From: Lachnospiraceae bacterium Marseille-Q4251
GTDB lineage: Bacteria > Bacillota > Clostridia > Lachnospirales > Lachnospiraceae
DNA: 64,000 nt
Direction of reading: 5' to 3'
Assembly (NCBI GenBank): GCA_018223435.1
Contig: JAGTTO010000001.1
Coordinates: forward strand, 1,488,001 to 1,552,000
Positions 1 through 9,137 of the stretch are shown here, one piece after another. The translations under genes and the position numbers were made by a program. The notes beneath the pieces were generated by a model. The model made no database searches, was not told the origin of the DNA, and saw nothing but the letters and a program-made list of their open reading frames with translations. The first letter of the stretch is position 1, and every line of letters starts with the position of its first letter.

Positions 1-660
1 TCTTGCAGTCCTGGTTTCCCCCTCGAACTCCCCCTTCCAGGGCACGCTAGAAAATAGGGGGCTTACGTCATACTGGGAATGTACGATGATATGGTGGGTG
101 GTGTCTCATGGTGAAAGCAAAACCGGGAGATGTTACACATACTGCTGGCTTAAGTTGACTATATATTGCAAAAATTCAAAATAAACCAGCAAAAACAAAG
201 AGATAGATTGACTTCATATTGTAAAATTTCAATATAAGTCATTAAAAACAGAGAACTCTGTTGACTGCAAATCCAAAAATCCCAAATACAGTCAAAAAAA
301 CCCGGTAAATTTTTGACTGTAAATTCCCAAACTCCAAATCAAGTCAATCAAAACCCTAAAAATACATGACCATAAATCCCAAAACTCCAAATCAAGTCAA
401 TCAAAATCCCAAAAATACATGACCATAAATCCCAAAACTCCAAATCAAGTCAATCAAGCCACCAAAAACACATGACCACAATCCCCAAAAATGCAAAATC
501 AAGTCAAATGTTCATCCAAATCAATTGACCGCAAACTCTAAAACCTTCAAAACAAGTCAAAATCTCACCGTCATTTCACGCACTCCCAGTCTGACGTAAG
601 CCCCCTATTTTCTGCGTGCCCTAGAAAGGGGGATGCAAGGGGGAAAACCAGGACTTGCGC
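1..660. repeat. Non-coding element: ~80-bp inverted arms around a tandem array
   Basis: The left arm (about 4-82) and right arm (about 578-657) are inverted copies with roughly 85% identity by eye. Both carry agggcacgc, then gaaaataggggg, then cttacgtca, and the outer end tcctggttt/ccccct. Between them lies an A/C-rich stretch (about 155-560) of 53-bp repeats. No convincing reading frame crosses it. The left arm may run past the window edge. It could be a MITE-like or other dispersed non-autonomous element, or a structured non-coding locus; the sequence alone does not decide. Confidence 0.7.
155..560 (+). repeat. Eight degenerate 53-bp tandem repeats with TTGAC...AGTCAA pairs
   Basis: TTGAC/ATGAC boxes begin at 155, 208, 261, 313, 366, 419, 472 and 525, a period of 53 bp (once 52). 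The inverse box AGTCA begins at 237, 290, 342, 395, 448, 502 and 555, so each unit holds an inverted pair with a ~23-nt centre; the partner is missing in the first, most diverged unit. The centre reads roughly aaatcccaaaactccaaatc. Units 4-6 are the most alike. The stretches between units are also similar to each other, so this is not a CRISPR array. Confidence 0.8.
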
Positions 661-684
661 AACTCCGATGGTTTTCCCCCTTGC
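635..684. repeat. Hairpin with 16-bp perfect stem
   Basis: gcaagggggaaaacca (635-650) is exactly complementary to 669-684, with an 18-nt loop. A second short hairpin (GTGGCTT/AAGCCAC) lies at about 696-714. Both are downstream of the minus-strand mannan operon and could help end its transcript, but neither is followed by a T tract. Confidence 0.5.
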
Positions 685-726
685 AAGGTTTCCCAGTGGC
701 TTACCACAAGCCACCCTATAGAATCT

Positions 727-1902
727 TTACTTTGATTCAGCCAGAATCTCCAAATTCTTCTGAATCAACTCACACCTCTGCTTCACACAATCCGGTGACC
801 GATGCGGATCCCGCGGCGTGTTAAACAGATAATCCTCCAGTTTATCCACTGTAGTCGTCGCCACATGCATTCTTGTATCACAGGATGCATAATAGATATA
901 CACATCCCCATTCTCTCTCGCGATCGCCCCATTGGTGAACACCACATTGGACACGTCGCCGACTCTCTCATTTCCCAGCGGTACCAGGAACACCCCTGAC
1001 GGCTCCGCAATGACTTTAGAGGGATCTTTCAAATCCGTTCCAAACGCATACAGCACATATCTCAGTCCTGCTGCCGTATTCCTTACGCCATGGGCGATGT
1101 GAATCCAGCATTTCTTTCCTTTGAAAGGAACTGCTCCTGCTCCGTTCTTGGACTCGGTCAGCGTATGATAAACTCTGCGGCTGATGATCTTCTCCTCGTC
1201 GATAACCGCATGCTCGATGTCATCGCAGAGGCCAAAGCCAATTCCTCCGCCGCTTCCGGTTTCGATGAAACCGTCCATCGGGCGGGTATAGAAGGCGTAT
1301 TTGCCGTCCACAAACTCCGGGTGAAGCACCACGTTTCTCTGCTGCGGGGACCGTAAGGTCTTGAGATTGTCCAGTCTCTCCCAGTTCTTGAGGTCATGGG
1401 TGCGGACGATGCCGGCCTGAGCCACTGCGGCGGAGAGATCCGGATTCGTGGTGTCCTTGCTCTCGGAGCAGAACACGCCGTAGATCCAGCCGTCCTCATG
1501 CTTGGTCAGACGCATATCGTAGACATTGGTCTCCTCCGGGCAGGTGTCCGGCAGAACCACCGGATAATCCCAGAAGTGGAAGCCATCGATGCCATTGTCA
1601 CTTTCTGCCACCGCAAAGAAGGATTTCCGGTCATTTCCTTCCACACGGACCACCAGATAATATTTTCCGTTGAGCTCAATGGCTCCGGAGTTCATCACGG
1701 CGTTGATGCCCAGACGCTCCTCAAAATACGGGTTGGTTTCCTCATTGAGGTCATATCTCCAGTGCACCGGTGCAAACGCCCGGGTCAGGACCGGATACTG
1801 ATACCGGTCATAAATTCCATTGTAAAAATCACTCTTCTGATTTTTTCTGGCAACAAGCTTGTCCACCTTTGCCTTTTCCACATAATACTGTTTATGAAGC
1901 AT
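727..1902 (-). CDS. GH130 subfamily 1: 4-O-beta-D-mannosyl-D-glucose phosphorylase
   Basis: This 391-aa cytoplasmic enzyme is predicted to split Man-beta-1,4-Glc with phosphate into mannose 1-phosphate and glucose, the last step of the epimerase/phosphorylase route for beta-mannan. The length and conserved blocks match GH130_1 enzymes: [11 protein letters not shown] near residue 85, NVYDMRLT with the probable general acid D129, and [10 protein letters not shown]. An AGGAGG site sits 7 nt before the ATG, and the start overlaps the end of the upstream epimerase by 11 bp, which implies translational coupling. The neighbouring epimerase supplies its substrate from mannobiose. Family assignment is strong; the exact substrate is inferred from subfamily and context. 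Confidence 0.9.
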   Translation of the reverse strand: MLHKQYYVEKAKVDKLVARKNQKSDFYNGIYDRYQYPVLTRAFAPVHWRYDLNEETNPYFEERLGINAVMNSGAIELNGKYYLVVRVEGNDRKSFFAVAESDNGIDGFHFWDYPVVLPDTCPEETNVYDMRLTKHEDGWIYGVFCSESKDTTNPDLSAAVAQAGIVRTHDLKNWERLDNLKTLRSPQQRNVVLHPEFVDGKYAFYTRPMDGFIETGSGGGIGFGLCDDIEHAVIDEEKIISRRVYHTLTESKNGAGAVPFKGKKCWIHIAHGVRNTAAGLRYVLYAFGTDLKDPSKVIAEPSGVFLVPLGNERVGDVSNVVFTNGAIARENGDVYIYYASCDTRMHVATTTVDKLEDYLFNTPRDPHRSPDCVKQRCELIQKNLEILAESK

Positions 1903-3070
1903 CGCTCATCCTCCTGATCACTTCCATACACATTCTTCCGTTATGATACGGGCATTTCCAGGGCTCTACAATTGGTTTGTGAATCGGCGTTCCGTCCGCC
2001 TCCACGCACCAGAACCACTCGGAACCCTCTCTGGGATCGACGAGATATTTCCTGATGTACTCCCACACATCCTCAGCAGCCTGAAGGAACTTTTTCTCCC
2101 CGGTTTTTTTCTGCCAGGCGTTGATAAAGCCCACCACCGTCTCCGCCTGAATCCACCAGACCCGGGTGGTATCGTCCACGCCTTTTTCCGCCTCGTTCAT
2201 GAGGGAATGGTTTACATAGGCCTTCTCATAGATGGCCTCCGCAATTTCCGCCGTAATCGGCGCCAACTTCTCCGTGTAAGCCGGATCAGCCAGTACCTCC
2301 AGGCCTCTGTCCATCAGCCAGGAAGTCTCAATATCATGGCCGTAGGAATAAAGGTCGATCAGGCTGTTCCAGGTCCGATCGAAAAAGACCTCCTGCCGTT
2401 TCAGCTCCCGGTTATAAACTTTATCTGCGAAAAGATCCATCATAAAGCGGAGTCTCTCTCCCGTGAAGGGATCTTTCGTCACACGGTAAAATTCCGTATA
2501 GGCCTCAAACACATGAAGCAGCGTGTTCATCGTCTTCTCCGCCAGTACACCGTTCTCGGAAAGCTTTTCGTTGCTCTCGGGCCTGAAATCCCGGGTGAAA
2601 GCTTCGAGATAACCGTACTCGTCGGTCATTTTTTCCTCGATGATGAGCTGCAGGCCTCTCGCGATATCGAGGGCGTCCTTGCATCCGGTCGCATTATAAT
2701 AGGAAGAAAGTGCATAGATCGCAAACGCCTGGTTGTAAGTATGTTTCGTGGTATCCTTCGGTTTTCCGTCATAGGTCACAGACCAGAACACACCGCCGTA
2801 CTCCCGGTCGATGCAGTAATTTTTCAGAAACTCATAGGCATAATCTGCATCCTCTTTTAAATTTTTCTCCTTGAGAAGCTCATAGGCGCTGGAGAAAAAC
2901 CAGAGAATCCGGCTGTTTAAAATGCAGCCTTTTTCATACTCTTTGTCAAGCTTCAGATCATAGCCGAGCCAGCCGTAATAGCCGCCGTACTTCTGGTCCT
3001 TTAAGCTCTCCCAGAAGGGGATGAGCCTAGTTTTCAGATGCTCTTCGATTTCCTGAACAAACGTATTCAT
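1892..3070 (-). CDS. Cellobiose/mannobiose 2-epimerase (AGE family)
   Basis: This 392-aa protein has the usual length of cellobiose 2-epimerases, which convert the reducing-end sugar of beta-1,4 disaccharides; here probably mannobiose to mannosyl-glucose. Aromatic-rich (alpha/alpha)6-barrel blocks are visible: [10 protein letters not shown] (29-38), NSRILWFFS (52-60), [11 protein letters not shown]. The two histidines expected at the active site are H245 in [10 protein letters not shown] and H376 in CPYHNGR. An AGGGGG site precedes the ATG. It lies between a broken GH130_2 gene (10 bp upstream) and the GH130_1 gene it overlaps. N-acylglucosamine epimerase is the alternative, but the GH130 partner argues for the mannan role. 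Confidence 0.88.
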   Translation of the reverse strand: MNTFVQEIEEHLKTRLIPFWESLKDQKYGGYYGWLGYDLKLDKEYEKGCILNSRILWFFSSAYELLKEKNLKEDADYAYEFLKNYCIDREYGGVFWSVTYDGKPKDTTKHTYNQAFAIYALSSYYNATGCKDALDIARGLQLIIEEKMTDEYGYLEAFTRDFRPESNEKLSENGVLAEKTMNTLLHVFEAYTEFYRVTKDPFTGERLRFMMDLFADKVYNRELKRQEVFFDRTWNSLIDLYSYGHDIETSWLMDRGLEVLADPAYTEKLAPITAEIAEAIYEKAYVNHSLMNEAEKGVDDTTRVWWIQAETVVGFINAWQKKTGEKKFLQAAEDVWEYIRKYLVDPREGSEWFWCVEADGTPIHKPIVEPWKCPYHNGRMCMEVIRRMSDAS

Positions 3071-3079
3071 ATGAACCCC

Positions 3080-3756
3080 CTACCTTTTGCCGATCTCCGT
3101 ATCATCGGCTCTGACTACACTGTTTTCTTTGATATAGGTAACGATCTGATTCACCGTGGTAAATGCAAGACCCACATAGGTGTCAGCCGCACCGTAATAA
3201 ATGGCAATTTTTCCGCTTTCTGCATCGTGAATCGTGGCACAGGGGAAAGTTACATTGGAAACAAAACCTCTCTCTTCATACCAGTCTTCCGGTGTCAGAA
3301 GAAAGTTCTGGCAGCGGTATTTCACGATGGATGGATTGTCGATATCCAGAATGGCTCCGCCAATGCTATAAACGTAACCATTGCAGGTTCCACTCACACC
3401 ATGGTAGAAAAGAAGCCAGCCCTCTGTTGTCTCAATCGGAGCGGCACCTCCGCCGATCTTTAAAGACTCCCACCACTCGCTGCTTTTTCCCATGACATGA
3501 CAGTGTTTTCCCCAGTAGGTCATATCCGGACTCTCGGAAAGGAAAATATCTCCGAAGGGTGTATGTCCGCTGTCACTGGGACGGGAAAGCATCATAAAAT
3601 TGCCGTTGATCTTTCTGGGAAACAGAACTGGATGGGATTTCTGCCGATGACCGGATTTTCACTGTAACGCCAGACCGGTGCGCCGTGAAACTCCTTCGGG
3701 CCTTCCTGCCAGGGTACGTTGGGTACGGATGCCCCTAAAATTTTTACCTCGCTCAT
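3080..3756 (-). pseudogene. GH130 subfamily 2 mannooligosaccharide phosphorylase, internal deletion and frameshift
   Basis: The N-terminal part starts at ATG 3756 behind AAAGGAG and reads MSEVKILGASVPN through WRYSENPVIGRNPIQ. At about 3625-3630 it jumps, in another frame, to the middle of the protein: LFPRKINGNFMMLSRPSD, then HTPFGDIFLSESPDM to the normal C-terminus. Intact relatives run to about 320-340 aa. Here about 50 N-terminal and 185 C-terminal residues remain, so roughly 90-100 codons, which in this family carry catalytic residues, are missing and the reading frame is broken. The product would not be functional. An intact copy would shorten mannooligosaccharides by phosphorolysis and so belongs in this operon. 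Confidence 0.85.
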
Positions 3757-3791
3757 TTCTCTATTCTCCTTTGCTCTTGTCATTTTTCAAA

Positions 3792-4192
3792 TCAGCCCTT
3801 TACTGCACCTGCTGCCATGCCGCTGTATACCTGCTTCTGGAAGATCAGGAACAGCACGAAGATCGGAATGATCGTGATCAGCACGCCGGCACAGATGTAG
3901 TTGTACTGGTTTCCGTAAGGGCCCGTAAATTTATAGAGGGCGGTGGAAATGGTCTTCAGATCCTCGTTCTGCAGATACAGGTTGGACATGTAGTACTCGT
4001 TGTAAACACCCACACCTTTCAGTACCAGAGAAGTCACGATGGCCATGGCGCAGGCCAGACCAACTTTCTGGTTCTCGTGGGCCAGACGGTTCATGATTAC
4101 GAAATAAGTACCGGTTCCCATGGTACCGTTGGTGATAACGTAAGGCGGCTTGAAGGCGCTTAAGGAACCGCTGATGGAAAGAAAATTGCCCC
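3792..4192 (-). pseudogene. Remnant of sugar ABC permeases: MalF-type C-part joined to MalG-type C-terminus
   Basis: The open frame reads SGSLSAFKPPYVITNGTM, then KVGLACAMAIVTS, typical of the C-terminal half of a MalF/UgpA-type permease. At about 4025-4035 it continues as LVLKGVGVYNEYYMSNLYLQ and ends QKQVYSGMAAGAVKG, which is the C-terminus of a MalG-type permease. About 135 residues remain of two proteins of ~280-300. At the 5' end, the operon leader with GGAGGGGG (about 4186-4193) runs directly into coding sequence with no start codon. The binding protein and most of permease 1 therefore also seem to have been cut out. No working transporter can be made from this locus. Confidence 0.8.
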
Positions 4193-4253
4193 CTCCGTTT
4201 TAAGTTTTTTTAATTTTTTTGTTCTTTCTGATGTTTATTTTTAAGTTAATTTT

Positions 4254-4281
4254 ATTCTAGCATGTTTGACTTAATTTTCAA
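4254..4281 (-). promoter_or_regulatory. Promoter of the mannan operon
   Basis: On the minus strand TTGAAA, 16 nt, TAGAAT, about 60 nt before the GGAGGGGG that should have served the first gene. The 4200-4440 region is AT-rich and holds several TTAAGT/ACTTAA boxes, also present at the alpha-galactosidase promoter; these are candidate sites for the adjacent LacI regulator. I see no gene in 4193-4496. Confidence 0.65.
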
Positions 4282-4450
4282 GTTATTTTTACTTAAAAAA
4301 GTATCTCTGTTACTTGTGTGAAAATTTTAAGTTCTTTTTTTATGTAAATCTTACAATGAATCTTATTGTTTTCCATCGTTTTTCATTGCTTAATCACTGG
4401 TTTCTTTTTACTTAACCAATAAAGTTGTTTTTCTAAAATCGACAAAAAAA

Positions 4451-4492
4451 TACTGCCTGTGAAAAAAGATTTCTCCTTTTTCACAGGCAGTA
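4451..4492. terminator. Bidirectional intrinsic terminator
   Basis: TACTGCCTGTGAAAAA pairs with TTTTTCACAGGCAGTA around a 10-nt loop, with A runs on one side and T runs on the other. It ends the LacI-family transcript just after its stop codon. Confidence 0.9.
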
Positions 4493-4496
4493 TTTT

Positions 4497-5516
4497 TCAT
4501 TTATTTCCGTGCGATAGGTTTCCTACACTTTCTTTCTCTATGATCTGACCGGAAACAACGTTCAGTCCCCTTCCGGAAGAAGGATTCTTCAGTCGTTTCA
4601 TAACCTTCTCCAGAGCGATCTTTACCATCGCCCTGGTATTTACCTCATACGTCGTGATCTTTTTATCCGGGAAACCGGGGTAGAGGAAGTTATCGAAACC
4701 GATGACCGCCACATCCCCGGGAATCTTGTAGCCCATCTCTTCCAGCTTTATCATGAGGATTCCCGCCGTCAGGTCACAGTTGCAGACAAAGGCCTCGGGA
4801 AGCTTCTCCGGTACGGAAAATTCCACATTTCCGGTCCGGTCGCGGTCCTCGATCAGCCACTCCGCCGGAAGTTCTTCCCCGTGCTCCAGCAGCGCCTTAT
4901 AGAAACCACAGTAGCGGTCCATGATGCTGCTGGTCCGGTGGATGCTGCCCACATAGGCGAGCTTCTGGTATCCCCGTTCAAAAAGATACTCCGTCAGAAG
5001 GTACATCCCATAGAAATTGTCGGCAATCACCGCATCTTCCGACAGCTCCTTGTCGTAAAAATCCAGGAAAATGATCGGAAGCTTCGTCTGCTCCTTCATG
5101 AAATGAATGTAATCTTTGCTGATCTCTCCCATGACGATGAGGCCTTCCACCTGATTTTCCTCCACCATCCTGGGAAGGAGCAGGTGATCCTCCATGTCGT
5201 GCTTTAAGATCTCCACAGCGGCCATACAATTTTTGTCCGTGGCCACCAGAGCCAGCTCCTGATACATTTTCCAATAGAAAGTCGTATACTCCGCCAGGTA
5301 TTTCTCGTGGATCAGAACGCCAATGCTTTTCAGCATCCGGCTCCGCTCCTGTCTTCTGGCCGCGGAGACCGGCCGGTACCCCATCTCTGCCGCTACTTTC
5401 TGTATCCTGGCCCTCAGCTCATTGCTGACGCCTTTCTGTCCGGTCAGGGCGTTATGCACCGTTACCGTGCTCACCCCGACCTGGGCGGCAATATCCGCCA
5501 GTCTGACTTTCGCCAT
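4497..5516 (-). CDS. LacI-family transcriptional regulator of the mannan locus
   Basis: 339 aa. The N-terminal helix-turn-helix reads VRLADIAAQVGVSTVTVHNA, followed by the hinge region and a periplasmic-binding-protein-like sugar domain (about 65-330) containing GLIVMGEIS, DNFYGMYLLTEYLFERG and VAVIGFDN. The start is supported by GGGAGG about 7 nt upstream. It sits between the alpha-galactosidase and the mannan operon, all on the same strand, and probably represses both until a mannan- or galactose-derived sugar binds. The sugar ligand is not visible from sequence. Confidence 0.88.
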   Translation of the reverse strand: MAKVRLADIAAQVGVSTVTVHNALTGQKGVSNELRARIQKVAAEMGYRPVSAARRQERSRMLKSIGVLIHEKYLAEYTTFYWKMYQELALVATDKNCMAAVEILKHDMEDHLLLPRMVEENQVEGLIVMGEISKDYIHFMKEQTKLPIIFLDFYDKELSEDAVIADNFYGMYLLTEYLFERGYQKLAYVGSIHRTSSIMDRYCGFYKALLEHGEELPAEWLIEDRDRTGNVEFSVPEKLPEAFVCNCDLTAGILMIKLEEMGYKIPGDVAVIGFDNFLYPGFPDKKITTYEVNTRAMVKIALEKVMKRLKNPSSGRGLNVVSGQIIEKESVGNLSHGNK

Positions 5517-5600
5517 TTGTAATACCTCCCTACGCAGTTTGTGCCTGCCGGAAAGTTTCCTCTCCGCCAGGCAAATGTTCTCCCCCGTAAATACAGTTTT

Positions 5601-7787
5601 TTATACTCTTACGAAATGATACAGCTTACTCTTGAAATCTCCGTGAAGTCCGCGGATCAGGAAGCCGGCCTTCATCAGCATGGAACCGGTATAAACCTCC
5701 TCGGTTCCCTCCAGACGGTAGGTCGCTTTCTCGTCGAAACCGTCCAGATAAATTTTTCTTGTGATCGGATTGGGCACACCGAGCACCTGCACATAGGTCA
5801 CAAGCACCTCACTCTTATCCCCGGCAGCCACAGCCCAGCAGTCATAGAGATGATTCTCCCTGTAGGAAGCGATGCGATAGTAGTCGCCCTCCCGTATCAG
5901 ATCATGATATTTATGGTACATTTCCACCTGAGCCGGAATCACCTTCCGGTCTTCCTCCGGAATCCGGGTCACATCGAGCTCATAGCCGAAGGTTCCGGCA
6001 AGGGCCACATGGCCTCTGGTCTCAAACGGTGTCACACGGCCAACGGTGTGGTTCGGGCAGTCGCTGACATGAGCGCCCATAGCAGACAGCGGGTAAATGA
6101 GAGCCGTTCCTTCCTGAATCTCCAGCCGCTCGATAGCATCGGTGTCGTCGGAGCACCAGATCTGGGGGCTGTAGTAGAGCATACCCGGATCAAAACGGGC
6201 TCCGCCGCCGGAGCAGTTCTCCAGAAGCAGGTTCGGGAATTCCTGTACCAGCCGCTCCTGCATCTCGTAAACGCCCAGCACATACCGGTGATAAAGCTCC
6301 TGCTGATGCTCTTTATCGAGATAAGAGCTGCCGAGGTCGCAGAGCTGGCGGTTCATATCCCATTTTACATAAACGATATTGGCGCTTCTCAAGATCGAAG
6401 CCACGCACTCGTAGGCATAATCGCGCACCTCGGGACGGGAGAGGTCCAGAACGTACTGCTGACGGCACTCGGTCGCCTCTCTTCCCTGGATCTGGATTGC
6501 CCAGTCCGGATGCTTACGGTAAAGCTCGGAATCCGGGGAGATCATTTCCGGTTCAAACCAGATACCGAAGGCCAGGCCGATCTTGTTGACCTCGTCCACC
6601 AGATGTTTGAGGCCGCCGGTGATCTTCTCGGTGTTGACAGTCCAGTCACCTAAGGAGCAGTTGTCGCTGTTTCTCTTTCCGAACCAGCCGTCGTCCATAA
6701 CCAGCATCTCGATGCCGCATGCTTTCGCCTGACGGGCGATGGAGAGAAGCTTGTCAGTATTGAAATCAAAATAAGTGGCCTCCCAGTTGTTGATCAGGAT
6801 GGGGCGTTTCTTGTGGTTGTAGGGGCTGCGGATCATATGGTTCCGGTAAAATTTCTGGTAGCTTCTGGTCATTTTTCCAAGACCGGCTCCGGAATAGGTG
6901 AGAATGACCTCCGGAGCCTGGAAAGCCTCTCCGGAAGCCAGCGGCCAGCAGAAATCCTCCGGACTGATGCCCATCGTCATACGAACCGTATCATACTGGC
7001 AGCGCTCGGCCTGAGCCACGAAGTTTCCGGAATAAACGAAATGCATGCCGTAAACCTTTCCGCTCTTCTGGTTGGTTCCCGGTGTCAGAAGAGCGATGAA
7101 GGGATGCTCCTGATGGCCGGACTCTCCGCGGAAGGAAGATACCAGCTGTTTTCCGTAAGCCAGCGGCCGGGTCTGGATGTGACGCTCTCTCGCCCAGGAA
7201 CCGTGAAGACTCAGCATCTCGAAATCTTCGTTGTCCATATCCACGCAGGCGCTGTAAACTTTTTCCACTTTCAGCGTCTCGCTGCCCTCGTTTATCAGGC
7301 GGACGCTTCTCGCGATAATGTCCTCTTTTTCAAAAATGGAATAGCTCAGGATCACCTTGAGGCCCAGGATCGGGTCTTTTAAGATCAGATCCAGCGTCTC
7401 CACTTCTTCCCCGGTTCCAAAGGAGGCGGGCAGCCCCTCGAGTTTTTTCTTTCCTTTGTAGATCTCGTGGCCTTCATAGAAGATCTCGCAGCCCCGGCGT
7501 CCGTCGGCATTGCGGACATTGAGGCAGCTCTCCCGGAAATCGCCGACACCGCCGGTGGGGTACTCGGTCGGGAAACGGTCCAGGAAGGATGATTTCTCTC
7601 TTTTTACCACGCTGGGAGTGAAGGGATGCTCATCGATGCGAAGCAGATAATTCTCCACTTCTCCTTCCAGGCGGTCGCCGTAGTAAATGTGGCCCACATA
7701 GCCCTCGGTGGTAAGGCCGATGAGATAGGTGCTGTTTTCCGTATCCAGACGGAAGATTTTTTTCTCTTTTTCGTAAGAAACTGACAT
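5601..7787 (-). CDS. GH36 alpha-galactosidase
   Basis: 728 aa when started at the ATG preceded by GAGGAG (7 nt spacing), 7 codons inside the longest frame. It removes alpha-1,6-galactose from galactomannan or raffinose-type sugars in the cytoplasm; there is no signal peptide. The domain order is the GH36 one: beta-sandwich (about 1-330), TIM barrel (about 330-650), C-terminal beta domain. LINNWEATYFDF and MLVMDDGWFGKR are typical. The nucleophile is D477 in YVKWDMNRQ and the acid/base is probably D547 in WCSDDTD, about 70 residues apart as in characterised members. It has its own strong promoter and shares a candidate operator with the mannan operon. Confidence 0.93.
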   Translation of the reverse strand: MSVSYEKEKKIFRLDTENSTYLIGLTTEGYVGHIYYGDRLEGEVENYLLRIDEHPFTPSVVKREKSSFLDRFPTEYPTGGVGDFRESCLNVRNADGRRGCEIFYEGHEIYKGKKKLEGLPASFGTGEEVETLDLILKDPILGLKVILSYSIFEKEDIIARSVRLINEGSETLKVEKVYSACVDMDNEDFEMLSLHGSWARERHIQTRPLAYGKQLVSSFRGESGHQEHPFIALLTPGTNQKSGKVYGMHFVYSGNFVAQAERCQYDTVRMTMGISPEDFCWPLASGEAFQAPEVILTYSGAGLGKMTRSYQKFYRNHMIRSPYNHKKRPILINNWEATYFDFNTDKLLSIARQAKACGIEMLVMDDGWFGKRNSDNCSLGDWTVNTEKITGGLKHLVDEVNKIGLAFGIWFEPEMISPDSELYRKHPDWAIQIQGREATECRQQYVLDLSRPEVRDYAYECVASILRSANIVYVKWDMNRQLCDLGSSYLDKEHQQELYHRYVLGVYEMQERLVQEFPNLLLENCSGGGARFDPGMLYYSPQIWCSDDTDAIERLEIQEGTALIYPLSAMGAHVSDCPNHTVGRVTPFETRGHVALAGTFGYELDVTRIPEEDRKVIPAQVEMYHKYHDLIREGDYYRIASYRENHLYDCWAVAAGDKSEVLVTYVQVLGVPNPITRKIYLDGFDEKATYRLEGTEEVYTGSMLMKAGFLIRGLHGDFKSKLYHFVRV

Positions 7788-7889
7788 TTGTAATCTCCTC
7801 TCATGCAATATACGTTTTGCTTTAACCCCATAGTACTAGCTTTTTCGTGCAAGCCCGAAAAGCTTTTTGAGCTTTTGCCCCTGGTATCA

Positions 7890-7925
7890 TTAAGTTTATT
7901 ATACTTAAAAGAGATTAAATGTCAA
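7890..7925 (-). promoter_or_regulatory. Promoter and palindromic operator of the alpha-galactosidase gene
   Basis: Minus strand TTGACA (7920-7925), 16 nt, TATAAT (7898-7903). The perfect palindrome TTAAGT-N7-ACTTAA (7890-7908) covers the -10 box, the expected place for a repressor site. The leader also has a hairpin AGCTTTTCG/CGAAAAAGCT (7838-7864). Confidence 0.75.
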
Positions 7926-7934
7926 TTAAATATC

Positions 7935-8540
7935 TTACATACTTTTCGAAAGCCAGTGTAAAAAATTGATATAAATTTCGGGAAACAGCCGGATCGGTTC
8001 CTGATTTTCCTTGTGTTCCCCGATCATCTGCTCCATCCAGACCATATCGTACCAGCGGTGAAATTTATAGCCGCACTGATAAAATTTTCCCACCAGGCGA
8101 TAGCCCAGATGCTCGTGAAAATAGATGCTGTCATTGGTGAGGTGCTCGTCCTCCTGATCCGTACAGGCGATGCAGGCGTTGACGTTTAAGATGCCCTGCT
8201 CTTTTAAGCCCTCCTCCAGTGCATCATAGAGGATCCGGCCCAGGCCCCGCCGCTTCTGATCCATCCGGATGTAAATTGAAGTCTCCACGGCCCAGTCGTA
8301 GGCCGCCCGGGTCTGAAAACGGCCCGCGTAGGCATAACCCAGAATCCCGCTCTCATCCTCCGCCACCAGATAAGGATAATGCTGCAGCGTGTTCTCGATT
8401 CTTCCGCGAAATTCCTCCACGGAGGGCACTTCATACTCAAAGGTGATGGCAGTCTTTTCCACATAGGGCGCATATACTTTAAGAATTTCCTCCGCATCCT
8501 CCGGCTTCGCGATCCGGAGATGAAAGTTTCTCTTTTCCAT
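7935..8540 (-). CDS. GNAT acetyltransferase, phosphinothricin acetyltransferase-like
   Basis: 201 aa from the second methionine, which has GAAAGG 9 nt upstream; the first ATG in frame has no room for a ribosome site. Family hallmarks of PAT/MnaT-type N-acetyltransferases are present: YAPYVEKTAITFEYEVPS, AGRFQTRAAYDWAVETSIYI, and the acetyl-CoA loop RRGLGRILYDAL. Family members acetylate the amino group of amino-acid analogues such as methionine sulfone or phosphinothricin; the real substrate here is unknown. It is followed 71 bp upstream by another GNAT gene and may be co-transcribed with it. Confidence 0.8.
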   Translation of the reverse strand: MEKRNFHLRIAKPEDAEEILKVYAPYVEKTAITFEYEVPSVEEFRGRIENTLQHYPYLVAEDESGILGYAYAGRFQTRAAYDWAVETSIYIRMDQKRRGLGRILYDALEEGLKEQGILNVNACIACTDQEDEHLTNDSIYFHEHLGYRLVGKFYQCGYKFHRWYDMVWMEQMIGEHKENQEPIRLFPEIYINFLHWLSKSM

Positions 8541-8611
8541 GTCTTTCATCCTTTCTGCAGAAACAGTTCAGGCCGCGGAAAATCTTCCGCAGCCTGTCTT
8601 AAATACTTTTC

Positions 8612-9133
8612 TTATTTTTCTAAGGAAAGCGCTTTTTCAAAAGCCATTCTTGTCTCGTCGGTTCTTCCAAGGAAAATGGTTCCGCAGTGGACAAAGCCAT
8701 GGCTTCCAAGCCAGGTCTGCATAGGCACATTATCCCGGTGGGTGTCCATCCTGATCACAGAAAAACCATTCCCGCGGATCTCTTCTTCCATCGCCCCAAG
8801 AAGCTTTCCGGCAATTCCGTGTCTTCGGATCGTAGACAGCACGGCAATCCGGTGGATCGTCGCATAGGAAACGTTGCCGAGCTTCCACTCGCCGTCATAG
8901 ATCCGGTCATAGTCAGGTTCTCCCCGGAAAGAAAGCATAGCGGTGCCGAGGATCGTTCCATCCTCCTCCCAGACTCTGCTCTCTCCATTTCTGATGTCAT
9001 CACGGATAATTTCTTCAGACGGATAACCGTCCTGCCACTGATCCAGTCCGGCCTCTCCCATAGTCCGCTGGGCATCATGGATAACTGCCATGATACCCTC
9101 AAGATCCTTTTCCTCTCCTGCTCTGTATCCCAT
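8612..9133 (-). CDS. GNAT family N-acetyltransferase
   Basis: 173 aa. The open frame extends upstream into upp, but the start MGYRAGEEKDLEGIM at 9133 lies 4 nt after the upp stop and aligns with where GNAT domains begin. The acetyl-CoA site is RRHGIAGKLLGAMEEE (about 110-126), with a typical C-terminal FVHCGTIFL strand. No strong ribosome site is seen, so translation probably depends on coupling to upp. Substrate unknown. Confidence 0.8.
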   Translation of the reverse strand: MGYRAGEEKDLEGIMAVIHDAQRTMGEAGLDQWQDGYPSEEIIRDDIRNGESRVWEEDGTILGTAMLSFRGEPDYDRIYDGEWKLGNVSYATIHRIAVLSTIRRHGIAGKLLGAMEEEIRGNGFSVIRMDTHRDNVPMQTWLGSHGFVHCGTIFLGRTDETRMAFEKALSLEK

Positions 9134-9137
9134 GGTC

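Noticed and set aside
155..560. CRISPR array
   Set aside because: The regular 53-bp period suggested one, but the units are degenerate and the intervening stretches resemble each other instead of being unique spacers; no cas genes are near.
633..824. 63-codon frame at the right arm of the repeat element
   Set aside because: It runs antisense into the phosphorylase gene and across a hairpin, with no ribosome site.
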